This document shows positions 17,989 through 29,111 of a stretch of 64,000 nucleotides of DNA, piece after piece. The first letter of the stretch is position 1. Every line of letters begins with the position of its first letter. The notes below the pieces were generated by a model. It searched no databases and was not told the origin of the DNA. It saw only the letters and a program-made list of their open reading frames with translations. A program made the position numbers and the translations under genes. Location: assembly GCF_014960965.1 (NCBI RefSeq), contig NZ_CP063169.1, positions 3,071,581 to 3,135,580 of the forward strand, read 5' to 3'. This stretch comes from Ruania alkalisoli (GTDB lineage: Bacteria > Actinomycetota > Actinomycetes > Actinomycetales > Beutenbergiaceae).

Positions 17989-18669
17989 ATGCACCTTCCG
18001 ACGGCATTGAGCACCCGTGAAATCCCGCTCACTCCCTCGGCGGACGAGGCGCGAGCGTGGGCCGAGGAGGAACTGCGCAAGGGCATCTACAACGATGACC
18101 CGACCCTGCTCGAACGGGTACTGGAATGGCTGCGGGGGCTGTGGGAGCAGATCACCGGGCTGGAAGGGACACTCGGTCCGGTGTTGGTGCCGGTGCTGGT
18201 CCTGGTGGCCGTCGGGGTGGTGGTGCTCGTGGCACTGCTGCTCGGTGGGCCGGTCCGCAGGCGGCGGTCCCGTACTTCCGGCGGTACCAGCGCAGCCGTA
18301 CTGGATGGCGACGACCGCACGTCCGCCGACCTGCGTGACGCGGCCGAGGCGGCGCACGAGGCGGGCCGAGAGGCGCTCGCCGTGCTCGAGCGGTACCGCG
18401 CGATCGTGCGCTCGCTCGACGAACGCGCCATTCTCACCGACCGCGCCGGCCGTACCGCGCACGAGGCAGCCGTCGACGGCGGAGCTCGCCTGCCGTCAGT
18501 GGCCGACGACCTGATCGCGGCCTCCCACCTGTTCGACGACGTCGCCTACGGCGACGTCGAGCCCACGGGTGAGCAGTACCTGTGGCTGCGGTCGGTGGAC
18601 GGGCAGGTCAGCCGCACCCGGCCGGAACGTCGAGCACGTGCCGGCGCGAAGGCGGTGGTCTCCTCGTGA
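17989..18669 (+). CDS. DUF4129 domain protein
   Basis: A 226-residue single-span membrane protein with the DUF4129 pattern. The N-terminal segment contains DEARAWAEEELRKGIYNDD, followed by one transmembrane helix (VLVPVLVLVAVGVVVLVALL) and a cytoplasmic helical domain with REALAVLERYRAIVRSLDERAIL. It starts four bases after the preceding stop and its own stop overlaps the next start (GTGA). DUF4129 proteins accompany MoxR and DUF58 genes and transglutaminase-like proteins; the biochemical role is unknown. Confidence 0.88.
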   Translation: MHLPTALSTREIPLTPSADEARAWAEEELRKGIYNDDPTLLERVLEWLRGLWEQITGLEGTLGPVLVPVLVLVAVGVVVLVALLLGGPVRRRRSRTSGGTSAAVLDGDDRTSADLRDAAEAAHEAGREALAVLERYRAIVRSLDERAILTDRAGRTAHEAAVDGGARLPSVADDLIAASHLFDDVAYGDVEPTGEQYLWLRSVDGQVSRTRPERRARAGAKAVVSS

Positions 18670-19847
18670 GCACGATCACCGCCCGCGGCAGCCGTCTCGG
18701 CTCGAGGACCGATAGCGCCTCCGAGCGCAGATCGAACCGGCGTGGTCTGATCATCGTGGCCTGCGCAGTCGTCCTGCTGCTCGCCGGGACTATCGTGCTG
18801 AACCTGCTGGCTCCGCCGCAGAACAACGAACCGTACTCGTCCTCGAACCCGGAGCCTGACGGCGGCAGGGCCGCCGCACAGATCCTCGGCGAACACGGTG
18901 TGAGCGTGCAGGAGGTCACCACCACCCAGGCGGTGCTGGATGCCGCCGGGCCCGGCAGCACGCTGCTGGTCACCGATCCCGGGGCGCTGCGGGAAGCGCA
19001 GCAGGAGGCGCTGCGGGACGTACCGTCCGACATCGTGCTGACCAATCTCGACTTCGGATCACTTGAGGCCCTCACCGACCAGATCACCGCCACGGGCGGG
19101 GGCGCCGTGGGGACGTACACGGCCGAATGCACCGACGAGCACGCCGCAGCCGCGGGCGAGATCGTGACCTCGGGGCCTGGGGCGCTGGTGGGCGAGGACG
19201 CCGAGGGATGCTTCCCCATCGGCGACGACGACGCAGGCACCTCGTACGCCTTCGCCACGTGGACCGTCGGCAACCAGCGCTGGTATGCCATGCCCAACGC
19301 CTTCCCGCTCTCCAACGAGGGACTGCCGCAAGCTGGCAATGCTGCCCTGGTGCTGCGCATCCTCGGTCAGCACGATCGGCTCACCTGGTACGTGCCCGAC
19401 CCAGCCGACCAGTTCGGTATCGACTCCGAGACAGGACCGCCCCCGGTGATTCCTCCGGCGGTGTGGTGGTTCGGAGCGCTGCTGACACTGGCCGTGGTGC
19501 TCTGGCGCGGCCGGCACCTGGGCCGGGTGGTGGTCGAGCCGTTGCCGGTCGTGGTGCGGGCGACCGAGACGATCCGGGGCCGCGGGCGGCTGTACCGGCG
19601 CGCCCGGGCGTTCGGACACGCCGGCGCCGCGCTCCGGGCCGGGACGGTGCGGAGACTCGCCCAGCGCACGGGCCTGCCTCGCACGGCTCAGCCCTACGAA
19701 GTGGTGGAGGCACTCGCCCGGGCGAGCGGCCGCCGTCCGGAGGAGATCGACTCGCTGCTGTACGGACCACCGCCCACCGACGATTCCACCCTGCTCTCGC
19801 TCACGCACGCCCTGGACACCCTGGAAGGTGAGGTTCACCGCTCATGA
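18666..19847 (+). CDS. DUF4350 domain membrane protein
   Basis: A 393-residue protein beginning at GTG 18666, which overlaps the DUF4129 stop. An N-terminal transmembrane helix ([21 protein letters not shown]) is followed by an outer DUF4350 domain ([21 protein letters not shown]) that resembles glutamine-amidotransferase-like folds. A second helix ([15 protein letters not shown]) and a cytoplasmic helical tail follow. It is always near MoxR/DUF58 genes in related bacteria. Its stop overlaps the MoxR start (ATGA), indicating translational coupling. Confidence 0.87.
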   Translation: MSTITARGSRLGSRTDSASERRSNRRGLIIVACAVVLLLAGTIVLNLLAPPQNNEPYSSSNPEPDGGRAAAQILGEHGVSVQEVTTTQAVLDAAGPGSTLLVTDPGALREAQQEALRDVPSDIVLTNLDFGSLEALTDQITATGGGAVGTYTAECTDEHAAAAGEIVTSGPGALVGEDAEGCFPIGDDDAGTSYAFATWTVGNQRWYAMPNAFPLSNEGLPQAGNAALVLRILGQHDRLTWYVPDPADQFGIDSETGPPPVIPPAVWWFGALLTLAVVLWRGRHLGRVVVEPLPVVVRATETIRGRGRLYRRARAFGHAGAALRAGTVRRLAQRTGLPRTAQPYEVVEALARASGRRPEEIDSLLYGPPPTDDSTLLSLTHALDTLEGEVHRS

Positions 19848-21262
19848 CCGTTCCACCGGCAACACCGGACCACCCCGAGGCTCCCCGCCCGGAGTCTGCA
19901 GCTCAGCCACCACAGCATGAGCAGGCTGAACAGGAACAACTGCCACAGCAGCCGCAGCAGCTCCCGCAGCCGCAGGAGGCCTACCGCCCCGGGCAGGGCC
20001 AGCAGGGTGGCTACGGCCAGCAGGATGGGTATGGGCAGCAGAGTGCGTACGGGCAGCAGAGTGCATACGGCCAGCAGGGCGCCGGGCAGCCCGCCCCCGG
20101 GGAAGCACCGGGCTACGGGGCGCCCGTACCGGAGGGCCAGCCTGGATACGGGGCCCAGCCGGAACACGGGGCGCCGCAGGGATACGGCGGGCAGCCCTAC
20201 GCGGCCTCCCCCGCCTACGGCACCCAGCCCGCTGGGTACCCCCACCAGGGCGTCGGGGAATCTCCCGCGGCGCCTGCCCCGCAACCCGAGCCCGAACCGG
20301 AGTCGGACGAACAACGTCGCATCCGCTCGGCGCTGGCCCAGGTGCGCACGGAGGTGGCGAAGGCCGTCGTGGGCCAGGATGCCGCCGTCACCGGACTGGT
20401 GATCGCGCTGCTGTGCCGCGGGCATGTTCTCCTCGAAGGCGTCCCGGGCGTCGCGAAGACGCTGCTCACACGCACGCTGGGGGCATCCCTCGACCTGGAG
20501 ATGAAGCGGGTTCAGTTCACCCCGGATCTCATGCCCGGAGACGTGACCGGTTCCCTGGTCTATGACGCCCGCACCGCGGAGTTCTCCTTCCGGGAGGGTC
20601 CGGTGTTCACGAACCTGATGCTCGCCGACGAGATCAACCGCACTCCCCCGAAGACCCAGGCCTCGCTGCTGGAGGCGATGGAGGAACGGCAGGTGAGCGT
20701 CGATGGTGAGCCGCGACCGCTGCCGGCCCCGTTCATGGTGATCGCCACCCAGAACCCGGTGGAGTACGAGGGAACCTACCCCTTGCCGGAGGCGCAGCTG
20801 GACCGGTTCCTGCTCAAGCTGCTGCTGCCTCTGCCCGAGCGCACCGACGAGATCGAGGTGCTCAACCGGCACGCACACGCCTTCGACCCCCGGGACCTGG
20901 CCGGCGCCGGCGTCACCCGTGTGGCCGGAGCGGCCGATCTGGACGCGGCCCGGGCGGATGTCGCGCTTGTCGAGGTCGGCCCGCAGGTGCTCGCCTACAT
21001 CGTCGACATCTGCCGCGCCACCCGCACCTCCCCGTCGCTCTCCCTCGGCGTCTCCCCGCGTGGCGCGACCGCACTGCTGGCCACGTCCCGCGCATGGGCG
21101 TGGATGTCCGGGCGCCGCTACGTGACCCCTGACGACGTGAAGGCGCTCGCGCATCCCACGCTGCGGCACCGCGTGCAACTACGTGCGGAGGCCGAGCTCG
21201 AGGGCATCACGGCCGAGTCCGTGCTGGACGGCATCCTCGGGTCGGTCCCGGTCCCCCGCTGA
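19844..21262 (+). CDS. MoxR-type AAA ATPase
   Basis: A 472-residue AAA+ chaperone-like ATPase. The ATPase core begins near residue 160: Walker [14 protein letters not shown], Walker [25 protein letters not shown], then [20 protein letters not shown]. The first 150 residues are a low-complexity tail rich in Gln, Pro, Gly and Tyr with repeated YGQQ units, unusually long for the family. MoxR proteins work with DUF58/VWA partners, probably to mature or insert protein complexes. It overlaps its neighbours on both sides at stop-start junctions. Confidence 0.93.
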   Translation: MTVPPATPDHPEAPRPESAAQPPQHEQAEQEQLPQQPQQLPQPQEAYRPGQGQQGGYGQQDGYGQQSAYGQQSAYGQQGAGQPAPGEAPGYGAPVPEGQPGYGAQPEHGAPQGYGGQPYAASPAYGTQPAGYPHQGVGESPAAPAPQPEPEPESDEQRRIRSALAQVRTEVAKAVVGQDAAVTGLVIALLCRGHVLLEGVPGVAKTLLTRTLGASLDLEMKRVQFTPDLMPGDVTGSLVYDARTAEFSFREGPVFTNLMLADEINRTPPKTQASLLEAMEERQVSVDGEPRPLPAPFMVIATQNPVEYEGTYPLPEAQLDRFLLKLLLPLPERTDEIEVLNRHAHAFDPRDLAGAGVTRVAGAADLDAARADVALVEVGPQVLAYIVDICRATRTSPSLSLGVSPRGATALLATSRAWAWMSGRRYVTPDDVKALAHPTLRHRVQLRAEAELEGITAESVLDGILGSVPVPR

Positions 21263-22554
21263 TGGCGATCACCGGTCGGACCGTCCTGCTGGTGCTGCTC
21301 GGAGCGGTGCCGGTGCTGCTGGTGCCGCAGGTCACCACGGTCGCGGTGTGGGCGGCGGCTGTGGTCGTGCTGGTCGCCCTCGACACGCTGCTGGCTGCGG
21401 CCACGGGGGCACTGGAGGTGGAGCGCCGCACCGCCGGTGCGGTCCGCCGGGGCGAGCAGGTGGAATCGGTGCTCACCGTCACCAACCTCGGGCGGCGGAC
21501 GCTACGAGGGCTGGTGCGCGATGCCTGGCAGCCAACGGCGGGCGCCACGGGCAACCGGCACCGGCTGCGGATCCGGCCTGAGGAGGCGCAGCGCGTGCGC
21601 ACCCCGCTGCGGCCGACCCGCCGAGGGGACGTGCGCGCGGACCGGGTGACGGTGCGCAGCTACGGACCTCTGGGCCTCGCGGCCCGCCAGTCATCGCGAG
21701 AGGTGCCCGGGATCGTACGGGTACTGCCGGAGTTCGCCTCGCGGCGTCATCTGCCCTCCCGGCTGGCGCGGCTGCGGGAGATGGACGGGCGCACTGCGGT
21801 GAACGTGCGTGGGCAGGGCACCGAGTTCGACTCCCTGCGCGAGTACGTCGTCGGTGACGATGTGAGGGCCATCGACTGGCGGGCCACGGCTCGCCGCTCG
21901 GAGGTGGTGGTGCGTACGTGGCGCCCGGAGCGGGATCGCCGGGTGCTGATCGTGCTGGACTCCTCGCGGCTGTCCGCCGCCCGACTCGGGGACGCGCCGC
22001 GGCTGGACGCCTCGATCGAGGCGGCACTGCTGCTGACCGCCCTGGCGATCAAGGCCGGAGACCGGGTGGACCTGCTCGCCGTCGATTCCAGCGTGCAGGC
22101 ACGAGTGCGCGGCACGCACGGGCCGGCGGTGATGGCCGCGATGGCCGATGCGCTCTCGCAGGTGACGCCGTCATTGGTGGAGCCGGACTGGGCGCGGATC
22201 ACACAGGAAGTGCGCGACACCCTCTCCCAGCGGGCGCTGGTGGTGCTGCTGACCGGCGTGGAAGCGGGAGCGACCGAGACCGGAATGCTGCCCGCAGTGG
22301 CCACCATCGCACGGGATCACCAGGTGATCGTCGGCTCGGCGACCGACCCGGCTGCGGAGGAGCTACGCAGCGCGCGGGAGACCTCGGCGGACGTCTTCGA
22401 CGCCGCAGCTGCCGAGCGGACCGACCTAGAGCGCGAGGCGCTCGCCACCCGGATGCAACGCGGTGGCAGCGAGGTGGTCGAGCGGGTACCGGAGGCGCTG
22501 CCGCCGGCGATCGCCGACACCTACCTGGCGTTGAAGGCGGCCGGGCGGCTCTGA
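21262..22554 (+). CDS. DUF58 domain protein, MoxR partner
   Basis: A 430-residue membrane-attached protein. Two N-terminal hydrophobic helices are followed by a beta-rich region and the DUF58 signature GTEFDSLREYVVGDDVRAID, then a VWA-like fold (VLIVLDSS). Starts on the last base of the MoxR stop (TGATG). In such pairs the MoxR ATPase is thought to act on the VWA-like protein. It is the last gene of the run, followed by a strong terminator. Confidence 0.92.
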   Translation: MAITGRTVLLVLLGAVPVLLVPQVTTVAVWAAAVVVLVALDTLLAAATGALEVERRTAGAVRRGEQVESVLTVTNLGRRTLRGLVRDAWQPTAGATGNRHRLRIRPEEAQRVRTPLRPTRRGDVRADRVTVRSYGPLGLAARQSSREVPGIVRVLPEFASRRHLPSRLARLREMDGRTAVNVRGQGTEFDSLREYVVGDDVRAIDWRATARRSEVVVRTWRPERDRRVLIVLDSSRLSAARLGDAPRLDASIEAALLLTALAIKAGDRVDLLAVDSSVQARVRGTHGPAVMAAMADALSQVTPSLVEPDWARITQEVRDTLSQRALVVLLTGVEAGATETGMLPAVATIARDHQVIVGSATDPAAEELRSARETSADVFDAAAAERTDLEREALATRMQRGGSEVVERVPEALPPAIADTYLALKAAGRL

Positions 22555-22681
22555 GACCACCCAGATGCGGAGCCTGGGAGGCCTCACCCGGGTACCGTCC
22601 GTTGTCGCCTGGCACCGCAGTGACGACGAGGAGTGGCACCTGGTCCGAGCGCGGGCGAGGGGCCCAACCCACAGAGGCACG

Positions 22682-22716
22682 AACGTGCCGCCCACCACAG
22701 CGGTGGGCGGCACGTT
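22682..22716. terminator. Bidirectional terminator between DUF58 and adhesin 1
   Basis: A perfect 15-bp inverted repeat (arms 22682-22696 and 22702-22716, loop ACAGC) bordered by AA and TT sits between two convergent genes that end at 22554 and 22762. It can serve both strands. Confidence 0.8.
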
Positions 22717-22761
22717 CTGTGTACAGCCGGGGGGTAAATCACCCGGCTGGGAGTCACCGGC

Positions 22762-25629
22762 CTACTCGGCCTGGCGGCGGTAGCGCACCGCCAGCAGTGT
22801 GCCCGTGCCGAGCAGCAGCAACAGGATCGCCGCCATCGGCGCCCAGCCGAGTGACGCACCGGTGCCCGGCAACTCCGGCGGCTCCTCCGGCGGGATGCAG
22901 TCCTGCGCATCCTGCGAGTGGCCGTTGTGGTCGATACCGGCGACGTTGCGGAACCCGGCTGGCTCGCCGGATCCGGGCTCGCCGCAGCTGAACGTGGTGG
23001 CGTCGGTCTGTTCACCGATCGTGGCGGTGACCTGCACCTGGTAGGTGTGGGTCCCGTCGGCTTCCAGGACAACGTCGGTGGCGACGACGTTGGCCTCGGA
23101 ACCTTCGCCTCCCTGCCCGGTCCACGACGAGGACGCGCTCACGCCCTCGGGCGTGGAGACGATGGTCGCGGAGGTGACATCGATCCCGGTACCGAAGCGC
23201 AACTGGTCGGTGAGGGTATAGGCACCCTCGACGGCCCCGTCGTTGGTTGCGGTGATCTCGTAGGTGACCGTCCACTCACCGTCCGCGTCCACGACCGGGT
23301 CGCCCGTGACCTGCTTGGCGATCTCGATCGACGGCAATGGTGCGCAGTCGGTATCGGTGGCCTCGTTACCGTTCTCATCGGTCAGGGTGGCTGCGTTGTT
23401 CAGGCCCTGCTCGAGGGGGTTCGAGCCTGCCGGTTCGGTGCAGGCCGGTGAACCGGTGCCATCGGCATCGGGTTCATCGAACTGCAACGGAACATCCGCG
23501 ATCACCGTGACCGTGTACACGTGCGGTGCGTAGTCCTCGGAGTCGAGCCCCGCGAGCATCACATCGGTCGCGATCCGGGTATCGCTGGCGCCGTCGAAGC
23601 CCGCATTGAGCATCACACCCTCGGGCCCGGCCAGCTGCACACCATCGACGGTGACCTCAGCAGCGAAGAGGAACTCATCATCCAGGTCGTAGGTCGTGGC
23701 CTGACCACCGACGTTACCGACAGTGATGTCGTAGACGATCTCCCACTGCCCGCCACCGACAGGTGTAGCAGTGACCAGTTCCTTATCCACAGTCGGCTTA
23801 CCGGGAAGGATGCACTCCTCGTCTTCCTCCTCGATACCGTTCCAGTCCACCGTGGCCTGGTTGTCCAACGCACCCGGAGCCGGGCCACCATCAGCCGTGG
23901 TACACATCCCATCCGTGGGAACCTCAACGTCGAACACATCAGCTGAGTACCGGACGGTGACCTGATAGGTGTGCTCGACCGGTCCTTCGACTGCGCCGGC
24001 GATGGCCTGATCGGTCACGATGACCGTGTCATCGATGCCATCGAATCCGTCGTTGATCACAGCACCCGGAGCGTCGGTGGTGACGTCCTGGACACCGATG
24101 ACCTCGATACCCTCACCAGCCGCGAGCTCGTCGGTGAGGTCATAGGTGCCCTCACCTTCACCGGAGTTGGTCACCAGCAGCTCGTAGGTGACGTCATAGA
24201 CACCGGCCTGATCCTCGACCGGCTCCACCGGTCCCTCGAGGGACTTGATGATGTCGATCAACGGCAACGGCGCACACACATCATCATCACGGTCCTCACC
24301 GTTGTGAGTGAGCTCGGTCGAGTTCGCCAGCCCGCCACTTTCACCCGATCCGGGCTCCGGGCACTCCAGTGCTTCCGGGGTGACGGTCTCGAGGTCGAGG
24401 GAAACCGTCACGTCCACCTGGTAGGTGTGCGCACTCTCCTCGGGCAGCGTGACGTCCGAGGAGATCACGTTCTCCGCCGCACCTTCGTCGCCGAGACCGG
24501 TCCAGCCCGGGTTGGTGTCGACGCCCTCAGGCGCGGTGGTAACACCAGCGGACTCGATGAGGATGCCCTCGCCGTACAGCAGCTGGTCGGTGAGGTCATA
24601 GTCACCTGCGGCACCACCAGTGTTCGTGGCGACCAGCTCGTAACTGATCGTCCACGTCCCGTCGCCGTTGGGCACCGGTCCCTCGCTGATCGTCTTGGCA
24701 ATGTCGATCAACGGCAGCGAAGCACACACATCGTCCTCGTCCTCGATCCCGTTGTGGTCGAGCTCAGTCGAGTTCGCGAGCCCGCCACTCTCACCCGATC
24801 CGGGTTCCGGGCATTCGAGCACCGACGGGTCGATGGTGTCCTCGTCCAACTGGACGATCACCTCGATCTGGTAGGTGTGCACACCATCCATCTCGAGCAT
24901 GATGGCTTCGGCTACGACGTTCTCCGCCGCGCCCTCGTCACCCAGGCCCGTCCAACCAGCGTTCGTACTCACGCCATCAGGTGCGGTGATGATCCCGGCA
25001 CTGGTGATCTCGATGCCCTCGCCGTACAGCAGCCGGTCGGAGATGTCGTATTCCCCGGCTGCGCCGCCGATGTTCTCGGCCAGCAGGTCATAGGTGATCG
25101 TGAATGTCCCGTCGCCGTTCGGCACTGGACCACTCGAGATCGACTTATCGACCACGATCGCCGCTACGGACGTGCACTCCTCGTCGGCGTCAGTGAGGTC
25201 GTTGTGCTCGATCTCGGCCGTGTTGGCCAGGCCACCGCCGTCAGCACCGGGCTCGGCCGGGCACGCCCCGACGTCCGGGGGACCTTCGATGCCCTCAGCC
25301 ATCCCGAGCACGACCTCCACCTGATAGGTGTGCACTCCACCGCCAGGCAGGGTGACGTCAGTGGCGATGACGTTCTCCGCAGCGCCTTCAGCACCCAGAC
25401 CGGTCCAGTCCGCGTTCGGGGTCACACCCGCAGGCGTAGCCGTGATCGCCGAGGAGACGACGTCAAGGTCACCACCAGCAGTCATGCGATCAGAGATGTC
25501 ATAGTCGCCCGCGGCGGCGCCGTCATTGGTGGCGACGACGTCGTAACTGACCGTCCAGGTACCGTCACCGTTGGGCACGGACCATCCGTGATGGACTTGG
25601 CGATATCGATCGAGGGCAGCTCCGCACAC
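22762..25629 (-). pseudogene. C-terminal part of frameshifted LPXTG repeat protein 1
   Basis: About 950 residues of DUF11-like beta-sandwich repeats end in a sortase signal: LPGTG at 22858-22872, a hydrophobic helix and the basic tail RYRRQAE. It has no start or signal peptide of its own. Its repeats continue directly from the upstream reading frame, with the protein match switching frame at about 25577. In the intact copies the junction reads GPVPNGDGTW; here one G is missing, so upstream translation runs out of frame. The open frame nominally begins at GTG 25629, but that stretch is out-of-frame sequence. It is probably not translated unless the frame is restored by ribosomal slippage or the deletion is a sequence error. 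Confidence 0.8.
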
Positions 25630-26070
25630 GCCTCGCCCACCTCGGTCTCACCCGTGGACTTCGTCAACTCGGACGTGTTCGTGAACGCCCGATCCTCAGG
25701 CACACCATCCTCAGCACCACAAGCGGTCGGATCACCAGCACCCGAACCCGCACCGTCGAGCTGGAGGGGAACATCGGCGACGACCGTCACCTCATACACG
25801 TGCGGCACATAGTCGGGGTTGTCGATGCCCTCGATGTCAGCGTGCTCGACCACTGTCAGGTTGTCCTGACCGTCCCACGCCGGATCAAACAGCACCACAC
25901 CCGCGGGCGAATCGGTGATCTCAGCCGAGGTGATCGTTGCCTGGTCGGTGAAGTGCAGCTCATCAGCCAGGTCGTAGTACGCAGCTGGCGTCTGAAGACT
26001 CTCGACGGTGATCTCGTAGACGATCTCCCACTGCCCGCCACCAATCGGGTCGGCCGAGACCAGCTCCTTG
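22930..26070 (-). repeat. Seven ~455-bp DUF11-like repeats
   Basis: The coding repeat can be followed by the recurring codons for TYQV or VYTV, near 23041, 23512, 23963, 24417, 24868, 25325 and 25793, a spacing of 450-470 bp. Each unit is about 150 residues: an opening such as IDIAKTISEGPVPNGDGTW, then YDLTDQLLYGEGI, NPGWTGLGDEGAAENV and an LANSTELxHNG segment. Neighbouring units around 24.3-25.2 kb are close at the DNA level, which favours slippage or recombination. Confidence 0.85.
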
Positions 26071-29000
26071 ATGTGCGTCGTGTCACCGACCGGAGTGAAT
26101 CCGGCCGGGTCGCAATTGATCTCCGGCGGCAGCGGATCACCGTTCTCGTCGATCGAGTCCGATGGAGTGTCCGCCTCAGCGCACGCCGTGTTCACCACAG
26201 CGTCCTCACCGATCGGCTCCTCCAGCACGAACTCGTACTCGTGGGTGAACGACTCACCGGGTGCCAGGGAATCGATCGTGAACGCCCCCAGTTCCGGCTG
26301 CTGGTCATCAGAAGCCACGATGTTGGTCAGCGTGCCCTGACCGGTGTTGGTCACCACAACCCGGTAGCGGATCGTGTCGCCAATGTGGAACTCCGGATAC
26401 GTCACGGGGTCGTTGGCGTCGTGCCACTCACCGTCCACGTCCTGTATGTACTTCTTCAGGCTCGCCGAGTAGTAGTTCGCGATCTGCGTCTGCGCTGAGG
26501 TGCGCATCACCAGCCGGGTGTTCTCCGCCCGGCCCTGCGCCCGGTTCACCAGGAGGTCCTCGCCCTCCATGCCGTCTGTGACGATCGGGATCGTGAAGTT
26601 GAACGCACCGCGCGGCTCCAGCTCATCAGTAATGACACGCACGGCCGTCGCATCCGCCGTGAACGTGGTGGACCAACCCACCGAGTTCCCGGCCGGGTCT
26701 CCTGCCGCGCCGTTCATCGGATCAGCCGGGTCGTCCGAGAGCGTCGCCGGAGGCGCGGTCGTGTAATACACCGTCGCGCCCATACTCACCGTGACCGGAC
26801 CGGACAACTGGTAGGTACCGGTCATCGACGTGCCCCGCCCGTCACCGTTATACGGAAGGATGTCGATCGTATCGGTGAATGCCTGCGGCGACGGGTCCTC
26901 AGATACCACATCCACCGTCCACGAACCCTCACCCACACCATCGCCGTTCACATTCGGAATGAACGCCTGGTCCGCGGTCTTCACAATCGATGTTGCACCA
27001 GCGGTATTGATCGTCACCGCTGCCGACGCAGGCTCACTCAGGAGACCATCGACTTCACCGGTCACACTGTTCTCGAGGCGGTCGCCGCCGTCCACATCTT
27101 CAGCGATGTCCACCTGATAGGTCAGCGTCTGATCTTCATTCGTCGGCACACCATCAATCACCCACGTCAGGGTGTCGCCATTGATCCCCGGATCAGAACC
27201 TGTCGAGGACGAACCCGCAACATAGGTCATCCCCGCTGGCAACGTATCGACGATCTCGTAGCCATCGACCGACTCGGCAATGTCACCCGTGCCCTGAGCC
27301 GAGTATGTCACCGTGAACGTCGCTGAACCGCCCGGATCGACCACCGAGGGATCCACCGACTTCTCCACCACCGGCGACACCGTGGAGATCCGCAGCACAT
27401 CACGGTGACCACCCGTGTAGGCGTAACGCGCATCATCCTGCGTCACCACACCATAATCGGGAGCATCATTGGGGTCGTTACTCCGGTGTGGATAGTCCCA
27501 TTCAGCAGCAGCGAATGCGGACCGAACCCCGCTCCACATCCAGATGTCCTGCCCCGCCACAGCGTTCTCATCGACAATCTGCATGACTCGCAGCGTCGGA
27601 CGGGAGTCCGTACCCACGTCAGCAACATCGAAATTGACCCGCACGGCCCGGACCGTCGACAAATCTGTCGGCTCCGACGACACCCAGTTCAGCGTCTCAT
27701 TCCCGCACGGCTCCGCACCATTCGGATCAGACAGCGGGTTCGGCGTCACAAGGTACTCCACCGGGATTGGAATGTCCGACAAACCGTCGTTGCCGTCAAC
27801 GAACTCATAGCCCGCATAGGTGACATAGTCCGTGTCGAGAATCTGGCACAAACCGCCCTCAGTGGCCGTCTGGTCAACGGCCGCATAGTTGATGTTCGTT
27901 CCAGCACGCACCTCAGTCCCCGGGCTCACCCGGTAGGTGTCATTCCAGAAACCAGCGCTCGATCCGGTGTGGCCGGGGTTCCAGGCACCGGAGTGGATGC
28001 CACTGACCCAGTTGTTCGACGTGGAGTTGTTCGACGGATCATCATCGATCGTCGCACCACCGGCGGACAAGTACGTCGGGGCACTCGAGGTCACACTCAT
28101 CAGACCAGAGTTCGCGTCGGTCACAACCCGGAACTGCACCTCGCCAGAAGCAACGGCCACCCGCGTGGCAGGAAGCTCGTTGCCCGCCGAGTCGAAGGTC
28201 GGCACCTGAGTGTGGCTGTAGTCAATCCCGGACAACGTCAGCTGATACGTCGAGCCCGAGCCCGTGAGCGTACAGTCATCGACGAACGGCGCCGTCTGGT
28301 CCGTCGGATTGCCGCCACCAGACCACGGGTGACCAGTCGCCGATCCCGACGTGAACGTCGAGCAAGCCTCCGGGCCAATCTGCATCGGATCACCCACGGT
28401 GTTACTCAGATCCAACGTATACGTGACCGTGTCGGGCCCGTCCGCGCTGAACGCACCATGGAACAACGTCCAGTTGAACGACATGTCACGCGAGTCACCA
28501 TTGTTGCTCTGCTGATTCGCGTTCTCGTCCCAGACGATGTCCATGAAGAACTCGTTCTGCACCGGGACCTCAGGCAACTCCGCCTGCTGATCAGCCACCG
28601 TGGCAGACATCGAGACGCTCTCGCCATCCTCAGCGGTGACGGTCACCGACGCGTTCAGACGCAGCGCCGTCCCCTCATCAAACGTCCCCCCGTTACACAC
28701 CAGGGTCGCGCCATCATCGAGGATCTCCGACTCCGGATCAAGCGTCGGATCATCATCGTGAGTCAGACACGCAGGCGGGATCTCATCGAACTCGGCACCG
28801 ACCACCGTCATCGTGATCGTGACGTTGTCGACCGGCTCATTCCCCGGAGCGGCAGCATCGTCATTGACGTTCGCCCACCACGTGGCGGCGATCGAGTCGC
28901 CAGTCTGGACCGTGTCGGGAGTGTCGTCGTCCCACTCACCCTCGAGCTCGTACACCGTCGCCGCTTGCGCCGGAGCAGCAACGACCATGCTGGCGATCAG

Positions 29001-29111
29001 GGTTCCCACCAGCGCCAGAGCGAGCGCGGCCACCCATCGGCCTACTCCAGTGGCGCGCAGCCACTGCCTCTCGCTCACGCGTGCCGGTCCTGCATAACGG
29101 ATTGCACTCAC
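25482..29111 (-). CDS. N-terminal part of frameshifted LPXTG repeat protein 1
   Basis: A 1209-residue product as read. It starts at GTG 29111 with GAGGGAGGGG upstream. A signal peptide is followed by VVAAPAQA cleavage, then about 650 residues of beta-rich extracellular domains and several DUF11-like units (KSVDPSVVDPGGSATFTVTY). The true sequence ends at AKSITDGP; the last roughly 33 residues (CPTVTVPGRSVTTSS...) are out-of-frame translation caused by loss of one base near 25578. As it stands, the product would be secreted without its LPGTG anchor. Joined to the downstream frame, the original protein was about 2,100 residues. Likely an adhesin or wall-surface stalk. Confidence 0.85.
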   Translation of the reverse strand: MSAIRYAGPARVSERQWLRATGVGRWVAALALALVGTLIASMVVAAPAQAATVYELEGEWDDDTPDTVQTGDSIAATWWANVNDDAAAPGNEPVDNVTITMTVVGAEFDEIPPACLTHDDDPTLDPESEILDDGATLVCNGGTFDEGTALRLNASVTVTAEDGESVSMSATVADQQAELPEVPVQNEFFMDIVWDENANQQSNNGDSRDMSFNWTLFHGAFSADGPDTVTYTLDLSNTVGDPMQIGPEACSTFTSGSATGHPWSGGGNPTDQTAPFVDDCTLTGSGSTYQLTLSGIDYSHTQVPTFDSAGNELPATRVAVASGEVQFRVVTDANSGLMSVTSSAPTYLSAGGATIDDDPSNNSTSNNWVSGIHSGAWNPGHTGSSAGFWNDTYRVSPGTEVRAGTNINYAAVDQTATEGGLCQILDTDYVTYAGYEFVDGNDGLSDIPIPVEYLVTPNPLSDPNGAEPCGNETLNWVSSEPTDLSTVRAVRVNFDVADVGTDSRPTLRVMQIVDENAVAGQDIWMWSGVRSAFAAAEWDYPHRSNDPNDAPDYGVVTQDDARYAYTGGHRDVLRISTVSPVVEKSVDPSVVDPGGSATFTVTYSAQGTGDIAESVDGYEIVDTLPAGMTYVAGSSSTGSDPGINGDTLTWVIDGVPTNEDQTLTYQVDIAEDVDGGDRLENSVTGEVDGLLSEPASAAVTINTAGATSIVKTADQAFIPNVNGDGVGEGSWTVDVVSEDPSPQAFTDTIDILPYNGDGRGTSMTGTYQLSGPVTVSMGATVYYTTAPPATLSDDPADPMNGAAGDPAGNSVGWSTTFTADATAVRVITDELEPRGAFNFTIPIVTDGMEGEDLLVNRAQGRAENTRLVMRTSAQTQIANYYSASLKKYIQDVDGEWHDANDPVTYPEFHIGDTIRYRVVVTNTGQGTLTNIVASDDQQPELGAFTIDSLAPGESFTHEYEFVLEEPIGEDAVVNTACAEADTPSDSIDENGDPLPPEINCDPAGFTPVGDTTHIKELVSADPIGGGQWEIVYEITVESLQTPAAYYDLADELHFTDQATITSAEITDSPAGVVLFDPAWDGQDNLTVVEHADIEGIDNPDYVPHVYEVTVVADVPLQLDGAGSGAGDPTACGAEDGVPEDRAFTNTSELTKSTGETEVGEACAELPSIDIAKSITDGPCPTVTVPGRSVTTSSPPMTAPPRATMTSLIA

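Noticed and set aside
23971-25812. Long plus-strand frame opposite the adhesin repeats
   Set aside because: A 613-codon frame produced by repeat periodicity and high GC. The minus strand encodes the clear DUF11-like repeats and anchor.
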